From Mariniblastus sp. (lineage in GTDB: Bacteria > Planctomycetota > Planctomycetia > Pirellulales > Pirellulaceae), in NCBI GenBank assembly GCA_028823415.1, contig JAPKBL010000011.1, positions 1 to 64,000 of the forward strand: a stretch of DNA of 64,000 nt, in the 5' to 3' direction. A model generated the notes under the pieces. The model saw nothing but the letters and a program-made list of their open reading frames with translations, searched no databases and was not told the DNA's origin. Made by a program: the position numbers and the translations under genes. Shown one piece after another: positions 8,393 through 18,135 of this stretch; position 1 is the first letter of the stretch, and every line of letters begins with the position of its first letter.

Positions 8393-11300
8393 ATGACCCC
8401 GATTAATCGATTACTTATAGGCGTCATCCTATTTAATTTATTGACAGCAGTAGGTTGCCATCGCGGCTACTACCGTCGTCAGGCAGATGCTGAAGCCAGA
8501 CGTCTAATTCTCGAAAAAGCGGTCGATCCACGATGGGACTCGGCCACGGGATCGATTGAAATCAATCCAGCATCACGGATGTTTGACCCCTTTTCCGCCG
8601 ACCATCCTCCCATTCCGCCGGATGACGCGACCTCCCATCAGCTAATGCACTACGTCGATGGCAAAGAAGGCTATCCGCGTTGGAATGCCAACGGAGACAC
8701 CAACTATGTCGCGAATCCAGAGTGGCAAAAATATCTGAGTATGAACGACGAAGGCCAACTAGTGCTCTCACTCGATGCGGCCTTCCAATTAGCACTCCTT
8801 CACTCCACCGAGTACCAACGAGCGCGGGAAACACTTTATCTGTCAGCCCTCGATGTCAGCCTGGACCGATTTGGATTTGATTCTCAACTTCTCTGGGGAT
8901 TCGATACCTTTGAAAAATTGACTAGGGGAAATACTTCACTAGACCGAAGCGGCGATTTAAGCCTGAGCAAACTTGGAATTACCGGCACCAATTTCGCGGT
9001 CGGGCTCGCCAACACCATCTTATTTAATTTTGGTGGCAGTGACAGTCAAGCTGCTTCGACCCTTCTCGACTTCTCGATCATTCAGCCCCTCCTTCGTGGA
9101 GCCGGTCGCGAACGAGTGATGGAAGCATTAACTCAGTCCGAACGAACGCTTTTAGCAAATGTACGCCAGTTCGATCGCTTTCGCCGATCGTTTTATCTTC
9201 AAATCGCCATCGGGCGAGGGCTCAGCGCCACACTGAACCGGGCCGGCGATTATCTTGGAATCCCAGGCACAGCCGGCCTCGGTGCTAACGGCTACATCGG
9301 TTTGTTGGAACAGCAACAAAATATTCGCAACCAAGAATTTAATGTTTTGCAACTCGAGTCCGTATTGGAACTCTTTCGAGAACTCTTTTTAAGAGAACAA
9401 ATTGACGCCCAGCAATTAAAACAGTTTGAGAGCCGCGTCTACGGCCAGCAACGTTCTTTGCTAACCCGAAAAACGGGTTACCAAACTACGCTCGACCGCT
9501 TCAAGATCACGCTCGGCTTACCCCCGACGCTCGACATCCTGATTGACGATAGTTATCTGGAGCAATTTGAGTTCATCAGCGACGAAATTAATAAGCGATT
9601 GATTACAACGAATAAAATTCGCGAAATCGCCGGCGAGGAACTCAACATACTCGACAGATTATTCGATGGTTACGACGCCACCGACCCTGACAATGAAGAT
9701 TCCCAATGGCCCACCGATTTGGCTCAACGCGTTCAACAATTGGTGCCGAGACTCGATGTCGCTGAAGAAGAGATCAAGGCAATGTTCGATGAGGACATCA
9801 AGCAAATCGAAGCCGACTTTACGAAACTTGAACTGAGCACTTCTCGCCGTGGGGATTATTTGAAAAACCTCCGCGAATCAATTAGTTTGGGGAAAATCTC
9901 CTCACCCGTCGATATGGCCATCTTGGAAACGGACTCCATCCCCCAAGTTGACGAACTTCGCACCGCGTTAAACGACCTCAATCTTAGAGAATCGATTCTC
10001 AACCGCGTCAATAACGTGAAATCGGCAATTGCACAAATTAAAACGAAAGCCCAAAATTTCGGCACCCTAGAGAAAACGCTTTCGAAAAAAGAGGCTTTCG
10101 ATTATCTGTCTCGGGAGTTCCAAGACAAAATCCCCGGCGAACTGTCGGAGCTTAATCAAATTGCTCTCGAAATGTCGCTCCTCCAGGCCCGCACACGATC
10201 TAATTCGATCGAAATCATCGACATCAGTATCGAGGCGGATGAAGCAATCGAAATTGCTCGGTGTATGAGACGAGACTGGATGAACGCCCGAGCCAGTCAC
10301 GTGGACAACTGGAGAAATATTGATTTCGTCGCGAATCGACTCGAGGCGCAAGTGGATCTTGTTTTTGATGGCGATATCAGAACGCGCTCAGATGCCAGCA
10401 ATCCGTTCAAACTTCGTTACGACACTGGAAATCTGCGAGCTGGCTTCCGGTTTGACGCCCCAATCGTACGCCTTTCAGAACGCAACAGCTATCGCAATGC
10501 CTTGATCGGCTACCAACAATCAAGAAGAAGGTTCTATAAATTTGAAGATAGTATTGAGCAAAACCTTCGTGACATCGACCGAAATATCAAACAGAACAAA
10601 GTGCTCTTCGAGCTTGATCGCCGAACGGTTCAGGTCGACATTGAAAATGTAGAGATCAATCGTTTCAAATTGGACCAGCCCGGACGAGCTGGGCTCAGCA
10701 ACACCGTTGCACGTGACATCGCAGACGCCATTATTCGTCTTAACCAATCTCAAAACTCCCTTCTTAACTCGTGGGTCAGGTACGAAGTCCTCAGACGAAA
10801 TCTTGATTTCGATATGGGAACAATGCTCCTTGATGAAAATGGCAGATGGATCGACCCCGGCCCCATCGATTCGATGATTGGCCAACGCTCCGCTGAGGCG
10901 CTTGGAATCGAATTGGATTGCCAATTCTGCGAGGGGGTGGCTGCTCCTGGTTTTGTTGCCCCGCCGTTAAGCTCTATTGGGCTTCCTTCGGTTATCGCCC
11001 CACCAACACAAAACGATTCAAGCAACATCGCACCTCGAGGCAATGGCGACTCGAATTCGCCCCGGACTCAATCCGACTTGCCCAAAGTGGGGGTAAACTT
11101 GTCGAATCCTACGCCAAGTATGCAACCTCAACCCCGGGCAGAATCCTCAACCCAACTGACTTCAAAAACCGTCTCCCAGCTCTTGGCATCAATGAAAAAA
11201 AACAGAGTCCCCAGCTCGCAACTTGGGCTCCAGCAGGAAGCAAACGAGTTAGTTTCGCCCCGGCAATCCGTCCCACCCAATCCCCGCGTCAATGAGTATG

Positions 11301-11746
11301 ACTTTTCTCCCAAACCACTTGATCCCGTGAACCTGCTAAAAACAGGAATCAAAGTGGAACCTTTAAATCAATCAGATCCGATCTCGTCGAGCACCCGACC
11401 GTCCAAGCCCGAACCTTCCAAGCCCGAACCTTCCCTAAACCTGTTGATGCAAACATCGAGACTCTTACCCATTCAAATCTCTCCCCTGCAAATGAGACTG
11501 CCATCATCGCTCGCAAAAGAAGAAACCTCCGACAGCAACGTCGTCGTCAGGGCCTATCACAATCCGGTTGACGAATTCGGCCGCCGAGCCCATCAAGTCG
11601 ATCTGAAAATGATTGCCGTCCATAACCCTTCCCCAGTTGCCGCGACTGTGAAAGATGCCACATTTGTAGAAGAACCACATTGGCAAAGCCAATCATCCTC
11701 GCTGGGTGGTCTGCTAAACCGATTTAATGTCGAATCGAACAATTGA
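8393..11746 (+). CDS. TolC-family outer membrane efflux lipoprotein
   Basis: The protein is the predicted outer-membrane channel of the export system encoded with the adaptor, ATPase and permease downstream. The start ATG at 8393 follows AGGAG (8376-8380). It opens a lipoprotein signal with the lipobox Ala-Val-Gly-Cys22, whereas the upstream TTG at 8321 would bury that signal. Two outer-membrane efflux repeats are visible: about residues 110-430, and a second ending in the YEVLRRNLDFDMGTMLLDENG region near residue 800. A long charged, coiled-coil-like insertion (about 390-600) separates them. The last roughly 260 residues are Pro/Ser/Asn-rich and probably disordered, with a duplicated 15-bp unit at 11402-11431 (KPEPSKPEPS). 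At 1117 aa it is more than twice the size of E. coli TolC. Confidence 0.85.
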   Translation: MTPINRLLIGVILFNLLTAVGCHRGYYRRQADAEARRLILEKAVDPRWDSATGSIEINPASRMFDPFSADHPPIPPDDATSHQLMHYVDGKEGYPRWNANGDTNYVANPEWQKYLSMNDEGQLVLSLDAAFQLALLHSTEYQRARETLYLSALDVSLDRFGFDSQLLWGFDTFEKLTRGNTSLDRSGDLSLSKLGITGTNFAVGLANTILFNFGGSDSQAASTLLDFSIIQPLLRGAGRERVMEALTQSERTLLANVRQFDRFRRSFYLQIAIGRGLSATLNRAGDYLGIPGTAGLGANGYIGLLEQQQNIRNQEFNVLQLESVLELFRELFLREQIDAQQLKQFESRVYGQQRSLLTRKTGYQTTLDRFKITLGLPPTLDILIDDSYLEQFEFISDEINKRLITTNKIREIAGEELNILDRLFDGYDATDPDNEDSQWPTDLAQRVQQLVPRLDVAEEEIKAMFDEDIKQIEADFTKLELSTSRRGDYLKNLRESISLGKISSPVDMAILETDSIPQVDELRTALNDLNLRESILNRVNNVKSAIAQIKTKAQNFGTLEKTLSKKEAFDYLSREFQDKIPGELSELNQIALEMSLLQARTRSNSIEIIDISIEADEAIEIARCMRRDWMNARASHVDNWRNIDFVANRLEAQVDLVFDGDIRTRSDASNPFKLRYDTGNLRAGFRFDAPIVRLSERNSYRNALIGYQQSRRRFYKFEDSIEQNLRDIDRNIKQNKVLFELDRRTVQVDIENVEINRFKLDQPGRAGLSNTVARDIADAIIRLNQSQNSLLNSWVRYEVLRRNLDFDMGTMLLDENGRWIDPGPIDSMIGQRSAEALGIELDCQFCEGVAAPGFVAPPLSSIGLPSVIAPPTQNDSSNIAPRGNGDSNSPRTQSDLPKVGVNLSNPTPSMQPQPRAESSTQLTSKTVSQLLASMKKNRVPSSQLGLQQEANELVSPRQSVPPNPRVNEYDFSPKPLDPVNLLKTGIKVEPLNQSDPISSSTRPSKPEPSKPEPSLNLLMQTSRLLPIQISPLQMRLPSSLAKEETSDSNVVVRAYHNPVDEFGRRAHQVDLKMIAVHNPSPVAATVKDATFVEEPHWQSQSSSLGGLLNRFNVESNN

Positions 11747-12164
11747 GCAGTCTTTATTAGAGTAAAATTGAATTTAGAACCGGCTCAATCAATAGGAACA
11801 GGTCAGCAGACACCATTTCACATCAGAAATTAGTGATTTGCCTCCACAAAGCCTTAAAACTGCAGGAACCTAGCCCCGATGACACGGTTGAATAGGTAAT
11901 GGGGGGTTCCACTTTGGCAAAGCCAGCAGTCAACTAAGGCGAACTAGAGATTAAGTCGGTGAAGTGATCGACCGCTTGTCGGTTTTGTGATCCTCGATAG
12001 TCATCGATCTTCCGGATGGCCCCCCAAATAGCCCACTCGTAAATCGAGACTTTTTGTTACTTTAAAGCACCCCATTTGATTAAGATTGCGTGTTGCCCGC
12101 CTGCTAACTTTGGCCATTTTTCATTTGCGGCAACACGATCCACTTGTATTTCAGGAAAAAGAGA
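11747..12164. other. 418-bp spacer between channel and adaptor genes
   Basis: The gap is long for an operon, so the adaptor-ATPase-permease genes may have their own promoter. The region contains a strong inverted repeat just before the adaptor gene (12090-12136) and a few weak hairpins. No coding frame is convincing. Confidence 0.5.
12090..12136 (+). promoter_or_regulatory. Leader hairpin upstream of the HlyD-type adaptor gene
   Basis: GTGTTGCC (12090-12097) pairs perfectly with GGCAACAC (12129-12136) around a 31-nt loop. The hairpin ends 16 nt before the AGGA ribosome-binding site (12153-12156) and 28 nt before the ATG at 12165. It could be a 5' leader structure or a spaced operator. No U-tract follows, so it is not a terminator. 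Confidence 0.35.
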
Positions 12165-14039
12165 ATGTCCAAAATCGACGTTAGAAAAAATTCTCACCAC
12201 TCACTTAGGAGCGGCGCTGCAACCCCATTTCTCATCTTTGGATTTGTTGCGGTTAGTCTCTGTTTTGTCGGTGGCTATTTCTACATCACTCAAAACAACG
12301 GACCGGATGAGATCGATCCTATTTTATCGAAGGTCCAACTCGGGGAGTTTGTCTCTCAAGTACTTGACCAAGGCGAAGCCCAGAGTAGTGAGAACATCGA
12401 GATCCGTTGCGAGGCGCGCGCGAGAAACGGTTCACTCTCGGTTCTTTCTGTCGTTCCCGAAGGTTCGTTGGTCAAAGGGGGCGATTTCTTAGTTCAACTC
12501 GACTCGACCTCTTTCGAAAAAGAACTTGAACAGCAAAACATTTCTCTTGCTAATGCTGAGACAGGTGTGATTCAGGCAGAGTCTAACCTTGAGTCCGCCA
12601 AGGCTACCAAGAAAGAATACATTGAAGGAACTTTTTTGGCCAACAAGTTAGAGCTGAAAAATGCAGTCTTCAAGGGCGATGGCGATATCATAGAGGCGAC
12701 GCAAAACCTCGGCGTTGCGGTGGACATCCTGGAGCACGACCGCAAGCTTCAAGCCAAAGGGTATGCCACCAATCAGAAGCTCGAGATGTCCAGAAACGAA
12801 GTGGCATCAATGAAGATCAAGCTGGAACAAGGGAAGCTAAGCAGGCAACTAGCCGTGGAGAAGCTACGTGTTCTTGAAACGATTTCATTCGCAAAAGAAA
12901 AAGTACAACTGGACGCCGACATTCGAGCAGCTGAAGTGAAGCTCAGCAGTGAACGAAAGTCACTGGCGGTCGAAACTGAGAAACTCGCCGAAATCGAAGA
13001 CATGATTGACAAGTGCAACATCGAAGTCCCTGAGGGAGTCAAAGGTCAAGTCGTTTTCGCGAAAGAGTCATCCAGAGGTGGTAATGACTGGGTTCTCGAG
13101 GAGGGAACTTCCGTTCGACAGAACCAGGTGCTGATTCGCTTGCCCAATCCAGAAGAGATGGAAGTCAAGGCACTCATCAATGAGCAGAGTATTACTCAGA
13201 TCGAAATTGGAATGGCCGCGACGATCAAGGTTGATGCTCTCAACAATAAAACACTCACAGGAGTCGTAACCAAAGTCAATCAGTACGCTGAGTCGAGCGG
13301 TTGGATGAGCAGCAGTATTCGGAAGTATGCAGTGTTAGTTAAGATCATCGATCCACCTCCGGCGTTAAAGCCCGGAATGAATGCTTCGGTGACGATTCAG
13401 GTTCAGTATGAGCCCGAGGCCCTCCTTGCCCCAATTCAATGCATTTATTCGGTTCAAGACAGGCAGTTCTGCCTCGCGAAGATGGGCGAACAATGGAAAA
13501 CTCTCGAGGTCGATTTGGGCGGAGACAATTCTCAGATGGTCTACATTAAATCGGCTGCCTACGATGACAAGCCCGTCGAGTTGGAGAACATCGAGCTGGT
13601 CATGAACCCTGGAGCTTTCAAAGAATACATGGACCTGCCGGAATTAGAATTGGAAACAAAAATTGAACTCCCCGATGCTGTCACGGCCGAGATTAAAGCG
13701 GCATCTAAAGCAGCAAGCAAGTCTGCCGGCAAAAAGTCAGATACCGGAAAAAGTGGCGGTGGCGGTGGTGGAGCCGGTGCCAGTGGATTCGCCATGCCCA
13801 ATAGCGGAGCCGAACTGATCAAGCAAAAAGATACCGATGGAGACGGAAAGCTTACCAAAGACGAAGCCGGCTCACCCTATTCGTTCTTCTTCGACAGAGT
13901 TGATACAGATGGAGACACCTATTTAAGTGCATCCGAGCTCGACACTTCAATTAAGAACATGAAAAAAATGAGAGAGAGCGGCGGTGGCGGTGGCGGCGGT
14001 GGCGGTGGCGGCAGACGTGGTGGTGGAGGCCCTCAGTGA
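12165..14039 (+). CDS. HlyD/MacA-type periplasmic adaptor with C-terminal EF-hands
   Basis: This is the periplasmic adaptor linking the inner-membrane ABC transporter to the outer-membrane channel. Residues about 20-43 form the membrane anchor. A biotinyl-lipoyl half-motif (VVPEGSLVKGGDFLVQLDS, about 97-115) leads into a long coiled-coil hairpin (about 120-285), then the second lipoyl half and the beta-barrel. The C-terminus is unusual. Two EF-hand loops (DTDGDGKLTKDE and DTDGDTYLSASE) suggest calcium binding, and they are followed by eleven consecutive Gly and RRGGGGPQ. The ATG at 12165 follows AGGA (12153-12156) and is preferred over the TTG at 12144. The stop overlaps the ATPase start by 4 bp, so translation is probably coupled. 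Confidence 0.88.
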   Translation: MSKIDVRKNSHHSLRSGAATPFLIFGFVAVSLCFVGGYFYITQNNGPDEIDPILSKVQLGEFVSQVLDQGEAQSSENIEIRCEARARNGSLSVLSVVPEGSLVKGGDFLVQLDSTSFEKELEQQNISLANAETGVIQAESNLESAKATKKEYIEGTFLANKLELKNAVFKGDGDIIEATQNLGVAVDILEHDRKLQAKGYATNQKLEMSRNEVASMKIKLEQGKLSRQLAVEKLRVLETISFAKEKVQLDADIRAAEVKLSSERKSLAVETEKLAEIEDMIDKCNIEVPEGVKGQVVFAKESSRGGNDWVLEEGTSVRQNQVLIRLPNPEEMEVKALINEQSITQIEIGMAATIKVDALNNKTLTGVVTKVNQYAESSGWMSSSIRKYAVLVKIIDPPPALKPGMNASVTIQVQYEPEALLAPIQCIYSVQDRQFCLAKMGEQWKTLEVDLGGDNSQMVYIKSAAYDDKPVELENIELVMNPGAFKEYMDLPELELETKIELPDAVTAEIKAASKAASKSAGKKSDTGKSGGGGGGAGASGFAMPNSGAELIKQKDTDGDGKLTKDEAGSPYSFFFDRVDTDGDTYLSASELDTSIKNMKKMRESGGGGGGGGGGGRRGGGGPQ

Positions 14040-14812
14040 ACGCCAAGCCTACCAGAATGGCCGCAGTCATTCGTGATCTACAAAAGCACTATGTTCTAAA
14101 AAGCGAAACGGTTCGCGCCCTTCGAGGCGTGTCGTTTGACGTTCCCGAAGGGGATTATGTAGCTATCATGGGGCCTTCGGGTTCCGGCAAAAGTACGCTC
14201 TTAAATCTTCTCGGTTGCCTTGACCAACCGACGCATGGATCATTTCTGCTGGGCGACGAAGATGTCGCTCAAATGACCGACGATCAATTATCAACTATCC
14301 GCGCTTCACGCATTGGTTTTGTTTTCCAATCATACAATCTGATTGCGCAACTTAGCGTCGTCGAAAACATCGAAGTCCCCCTGTATTACATGGGAAATCT
14401 CACTGCCCAATCTCGTCTGCGAAGCATCGAACTTGCCAGCATGGTGGGGCTCGGAGAACGACTCGACCACCGTCCAGCCCAGCTTTCCGGTGGCCAGCAA
14501 CAACGCGTTGCGATTGCCCGATCACTTGTAAACGATCCGTATTTCATCCTGGCTGACGAAGCCACCGGCAACCTCGATTCGGTTACCACCGAGGAAATTC
14601 TCGCCCTCTTCCAACGACTCAACGACGAGGGGAAAACGATCATCATGGTGACCCATGAAGATGAGGTTGCACAACACGCCAAGCGAGTCATTCGTTTGCG
14701 TGATGGCGAAATTCAATTCGACAAACCCGTTGTCGACCGAAAGGTCTTCACCGCAGAGCAGATTCAGGAAATTGCTCACAACGCCGACGTAGCCTCACGC
14801 TCCGCTGACTAG
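14036..14812 (+). CDS. ABC transporter ATP-binding protein (MacB/LolD type)
   Basis: The protein powers the export complex by ATP hydrolysis at the inner membrane. All motifs are intact: Walker A GPSGSGKST (46-54), Q-loop near FVFQSYN, signature LSGGQ (150-154), Walker B ILADEATGNLD (171-181), and the switch His in IIMVTHEDE. The pattern matches the LolD/MacB branch, in which the ATPase pairs with a four-helix FtsX-type permease. A GTG start overlaps the adaptor stop (GTGA, 14036-14039). The permease gene follows after 59 bp. The length of 258 aa is slightly above the family norm because of a short C-terminal tail. Confidence 0.95.
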   Translation: MNAKPTRMAAVIRDLQKHYVLKSETVRALRGVSFDVPEGDYVAIMGPSGSGKSTLLNLLGCLDQPTHGSFLLGDEDVAQMTDDQLSTIRASRIGFVFQSYNLIAQLSVVENIEVPLYYMGNLTAQSRLRSIELASMVGLGERLDHRPAQLSGGQQQRVAIARSLVNDPYFILADEATGNLDSVTTEEILALFQRLNDEGKTIIMVTHEDEVAQHAKRVIRLRDGEIQFDKPVVDRKVFTAEQIQEIAHNADVASRSAD

Positions 14813-14871
14813 ACCATTCTCCCAATTGATACACTTTCACGGCTTCAATCCCTCATCAAGCGATCCCCGTC

Positions 14872-16212
14872 ATGCTTCACTTTCGAACTGTCAAACTAGG
14901 CACCAAGAGCCTATTGCTGCACCCGATGAGGTCTTTGTTGACAGTGCTCGGCATATTCATCGGCGTGGCAAGCGTCATTTGGTTGCTGGCCATCGGTGAA
15001 GGGATCAGCCAAGAAGCTCAACGCCAAATTGAAGATCTCGGCGCCGAAAATATCATCATCAGAAGTATCAAACCGCCAGATGAAAGCGGTGGAAATATTC
15101 GCCAAGTCAATGCTTTTGGCGTCACTCGGAACGAATGTAGCCTCATCGGAGATACCATCTCCACCGTCGACCGCGTACTGCCCATTCGGGAACTGCCACA
15201 GAAATTTGCGTACACCGGCAATGCAAATGCAAAACCCATTGACGGGAGGTTGGTGGGTTGCACCGCGGAGTATGCAGATGTCACCCGTCTGGTTATCGAA
15301 CGAGGCCATTTTCTAACCTCAAGAGAAGTCGCACTCAGTCGCCCCGTTTGCGTGATCGCCGCCAGACTCGCCGAGAAACTTTTCCCTTCAGAAGATCCAC
15401 TAAGCAAACAAATTTACCTCCCGGAAAAAAAAGAGTACTTCAGGATCGTCGGCGTGCTGAAGCATAGGAATGCGACCGCTGCGATCGGCGGATCACTCGC
15501 GGCCCAAGATTTTTCGCTGGACATCTATATTCCGATCACGACAATGCGCGTGAGAATGACCGACCAGGAAACCAAACGAACCGGGGGTTCATTCTCAACT
15601 CAGGTGTTCGAGTTATCGCAGATCACCGTGCAAGTAAGAAGTGCGGACGATGTTCCCAGAACGGCCGAATTGGTCGAGGCAACGTTGCGGCAAAACAACC
15701 CAGGACGGCAGGACATTTCAGTCGTTGTCCCTTTCGAATTGCTGGAGCAGGCGAAGACCACGCGATTGATGTTCATGATGTTTATGGGACTGATTGCGGC
15801 AATTTCGTTGATTGTCGGCGGAATCGGAATTATGAATATCATGCTTGCAACGGTCACCGAACGAACCCGGGAAATCGGTATTCGCCGAGCGCTTGGAGGT
15901 AAACAAAAAGATATCGTGCTTCAGTTTCTTGTCGAGACGATCACACTTTCGGTCGTCGGGGGAATTACCGGCATCCTCATGGGCCTGTTTTGCCCAATTG
16001 TGGTCGATATCTCTCGCTGGGGATTGGAGTACTTTGCACCCCAACTCTATGCCAGTCTCCCCGAAGTTGCCAGAGTGATGCGTCCGACCATTGTCCCAAT
16101 TTCTATTCCAGTTGCGTTTGGCATCTCCGTGATCGTGGGCGTCTTCTTTGGATTGTACCCGGCCGTTCGTGCCGCCCAGCTGGATCCAATCGAAGCACTC
16201 CGCCACGAATAA
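14872..16212 (+). CDS. ABC transporter permease, MacB/FtsX family
   Basis: This is the inner-membrane permease of the tripartite export system. The N-terminal helix (about 20-42, LLTVLGIFIGVASVIWLLAI) is followed by a MacB-type periplasmic core domain (about 45-285). Three C-terminal helices of the FtsX domain follow, including the MFMGLIAAISLIVGGIGIMN segment, the conserved TERTREIGIRRALGG coupling motif, and the terminal AAQLDPIEALRHE. The length of 446 aa suits a MacB permease without a fused ATPase, which is encoded just upstream. The substrate cannot be told from sequence; macrolides, lipoproteins or peptides are all possible for the family. Confidence 0.93.
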   Translation: MLHFRTVKLGTKSLLLHPMRSLLTVLGIFIGVASVIWLLAIGEGISQEAQRQIEDLGAENIIIRSIKPPDESGGNIRQVNAFGVTRNECSLIGDTISTVDRVLPIRELPQKFAYTGNANAKPIDGRLVGCTAEYADVTRLVIERGHFLTSREVALSRPVCVIAARLAEKLFPSEDPLSKQIYLPEKKEYFRIVGVLKHRNATAAIGGSLAAQDFSLDIYIPITTMRVRMTDQETKRTGGSFSTQVFELSQITVQVRSADDVPRTAELVEATLRQNNPGRQDISVVVPFELLEQAKTTRLMFMMFMGLIAAISLIVGGIGIMNIMLATVTERTREIGIRRALGGKQKDIVLQFLVETITLSVVGGITGILMGLFCPIVVDISRWGLEYFAPQLYASLPEVARVMRPTIVPISIPVAFGISVIVGVFFGLYPAVRAAQLDPIEALRHE

Positions 16213-16480
16213 CATCAGCTTTCGCTGGAAAATCGGCTTTATCACCTATTCCTTCGTTTTGCCCAACGGTCGGAAATACGGTCGCAGGGCTGGGATTCTC
16301 TCGGCTTTTGCCCGACGCAGGCAAAGGGATGGTTTTCGACCGGCATTTTTTTTGGCATAACAGTAGTCCGGTGCGTTATTGGCACAACTGCCAAACCCAT
16401 GATTTCAAATGCTGTCCGCGTTTGCAACTCGTGGGTATTTTCGGGGATTTCCCCTTCGACCCATTTCAACGAGGTGAATC

Positions 16481-17866
16481 TTGTCCAGTCCCAGTCGCAG
16501 CGGAGCATTCGATTCAGCCGTGGACAAACGGGTGGAACGATTCACCGAAAGTATCAGCTTCGATCAGAGGCTCTACCGTCACGATATTTCCGGAAGTATC
16601 GCGCACGCAAAAATGCTGACCGACCAAGACATCTTGACTTCAAAGGAGTGCGAAGAGATCGAGTCCGGGCTCAATGAAATTCTCAACGAATTACAAAATG
16701 GGACCTTTGTGATCCGCGAAGAGCTGGAAGACATTCACATGAATATCGAACAGGCTTTGATTGATCGCATTGGTGACACTGGGCGAAAACTACATACCGG
16801 TCGAAGCCGGAACGATCAGGTTTCAACGGACCTTCGACTGTGGATCCGTGATTCCATTGATCGCGTCGACGAGTTGCTGGAGGGTCTGCAAGCCGCCTTT
16901 GTAAACCGATGCCAAGGCGATTTCGATGTTGTCGTTCCTGCCTATACGCATCTTCAACGCGCTCAACCCGTTTTGCTGCCCCACGTCTGGCTCGCCTATT
17001 GTGAAAAATTCCAACGCGATCGAGAGCGGCTCGCCGATTGCCGAAAACGCGTCAATTTATGCAGCCTCGGAACCGCAGCACTGGCTGGGACAACCCTCCC
17101 CATCGATCGTGATAATACCGCAAAACGGCTCGGCTTTGAGGGCTTGGTGGCCAACAGTATCGATTCATCAAGCGACCGCGACTTCGTGATGGAGTCAATA
17201 TTTTGTCTTACGACAATCTCGATTCACTTAAGCACTTGGGCCGAGGAATGGATTTTGTGGGCCACTTCAGAATTCGATTTCATCCAATTGCCGCATGCTT
17301 TTTGCACCGGTTCTTCAATTATGCCGCAAAAAATCAATCCGGACGTCCTAGAGCTGACCCGGGGGAAAACCGCCCGTGTAATCGGAAGCCTTCAAACGCT
17401 ACTCGTGCTCTCAAAAGGCCTGCCACTGGCTTACAATCGCGACCTACAGGAAGACAAGCCACCGCTTTTCGATGCCTTCGATACCGTCACCGCCTGTTTG
17501 GAATTGGCAGCCCCACTCGTATCGGGGGCGAAAATGAAACGTGAATCAATCGATTTACGACTAGAGCGAGGGTTCCTCGACGCCACGACATTAATGGAAT
17601 ACCTAATTAAACGGGGCATTCCGCAAAGAAAAGCGCACCACATGATCGGTGACCTGGTTCGTTTGGCGACCGAAAAATCGGTGACTCTGGCCGAACTTCC
17701 ACTCGAAGACTTTCAGTCGGCCGATCCTACCCTCGATGCTTCGGTTTATAACTTCCTTGGGGTGAAAAATGCGATCGACGCATTCCAAAGCGTTGGCTCC
17801 ACCGGGCCTCGTTTTGTTTCAGAACAAATTTCGATGTGGAAAAACCGTTTGAACCTCAATTCTTAA
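16481..17866 (+). CDS. argH: Argininosuccinate lyase
   Basis: The enzyme splits argininosuccinate into arginine and fumarate in the last step of arginine synthesis. It belongs to the fumarase/aspartase superfamily. Key motifs are HTGRSRND (105-112), the [14 protein letters not shown] region, and the mobile signature loop [12 protein letters not shown] (277-288) with its catalytic Ser. The length of 461 aa is standard. The N-terminal GGRF-like motif is replaced by SRSGAF, which still fits. A TTG start at 16481 is supported by GAGGTG a few bases upstream and by full-length alignment with the family. It is separated by 268 bp from the transporter operon and is probably transcribed alone. No other arginine gene lies in the window. 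Confidence 0.95.
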   Translation: MSSPSRSGAFDSAVDKRVERFTESISFDQRLYRHDISGSIAHAKMLTDQDILTSKECEEIESGLNEILNELQNGTFVIREELEDIHMNIEQALIDRIGDTGRKLHTGRSRNDQVSTDLRLWIRDSIDRVDELLEGLQAAFVNRCQGDFDVVVPAYTHLQRAQPVLLPHVWLAYCEKFQRDRERLADCRKRVNLCSLGTAALAGTTLPIDRDNTAKRLGFEGLVANSIDSSSDRDFVMESIFCLTTISIHLSTWAEEWILWATSEFDFIQLPHAFCTGSSIMPQKINPDVLELTRGKTARVIGSLQTLLVLSKGLPLAYNRDLQEDKPPLFDAFDTVTACLELAAPLVSGAKMKRESIDLRLERGFLDATTLMEYLIKRGIPQRKAHHMIGDLVRLATEKSVTLAELPLEDFQSADPTLDASVYNFLGVKNAIDAFQSVGSTGPRFVSEQISMWKNRLNLNS

Positions 17867-17887
17867 CACTAAATTTAACCAGATTTC

Positions 17888-17904
17888 ATTGGTGATCGAC
17901 CAAT
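17888..17904 (+). terminator. Hairpin after argH
   Basis: ATTGGT (17888-17893) and ACCAAT (17899-17904) form a 6-bp stem with a 5-nt loop, 22 bp after the argH stop. A U-tract is missing, so it may only stabilise the 3' end. Confidence 0.3.
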
Positions 17905-18135
17905 ATTGAAGGTAGTTTAGTGGAGGTCATCGGAATCATGTTCAGCCTTCTCGACCGCCTGGGGAACGCTAGGAATAAACTCGGAAGACATCTCGACCAA
18001 CAAATAAATATCCTAACCCGTTTAATCCCTCTAAAACTTTCAAACTTATCTGGCTCATCGCTAACGTAAAATACAATCGTTAGAATTGATCTAAGCCTAT
18101 TGAAGTAGGTTCAGGAAAGACGATCTACTCCGGTC

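Noticed and set aside
16378-16395. TTGGCACAACTGCCAA upstream of argH, resembling a sigma-54 -24 element
   Set aside because: There is no GC at the -12 position; the sequence is a short hairpin instead.
15990-16619. 209-codon plus-strand open frame spanning the permease end and argH start
   Set aside because: It overlaps two clear genes in another frame and has a Cys/Ser/Pro-rich composition typical of out-of-frame reading.
17938-18069. 43-codon open frame after argH with GGAGG 11 nt upstream
   Set aside because: The spacing is long, the peptide has no recognisable feature, and the stop falls in a promoter-like inverted repeat. A chance frame is more likely.
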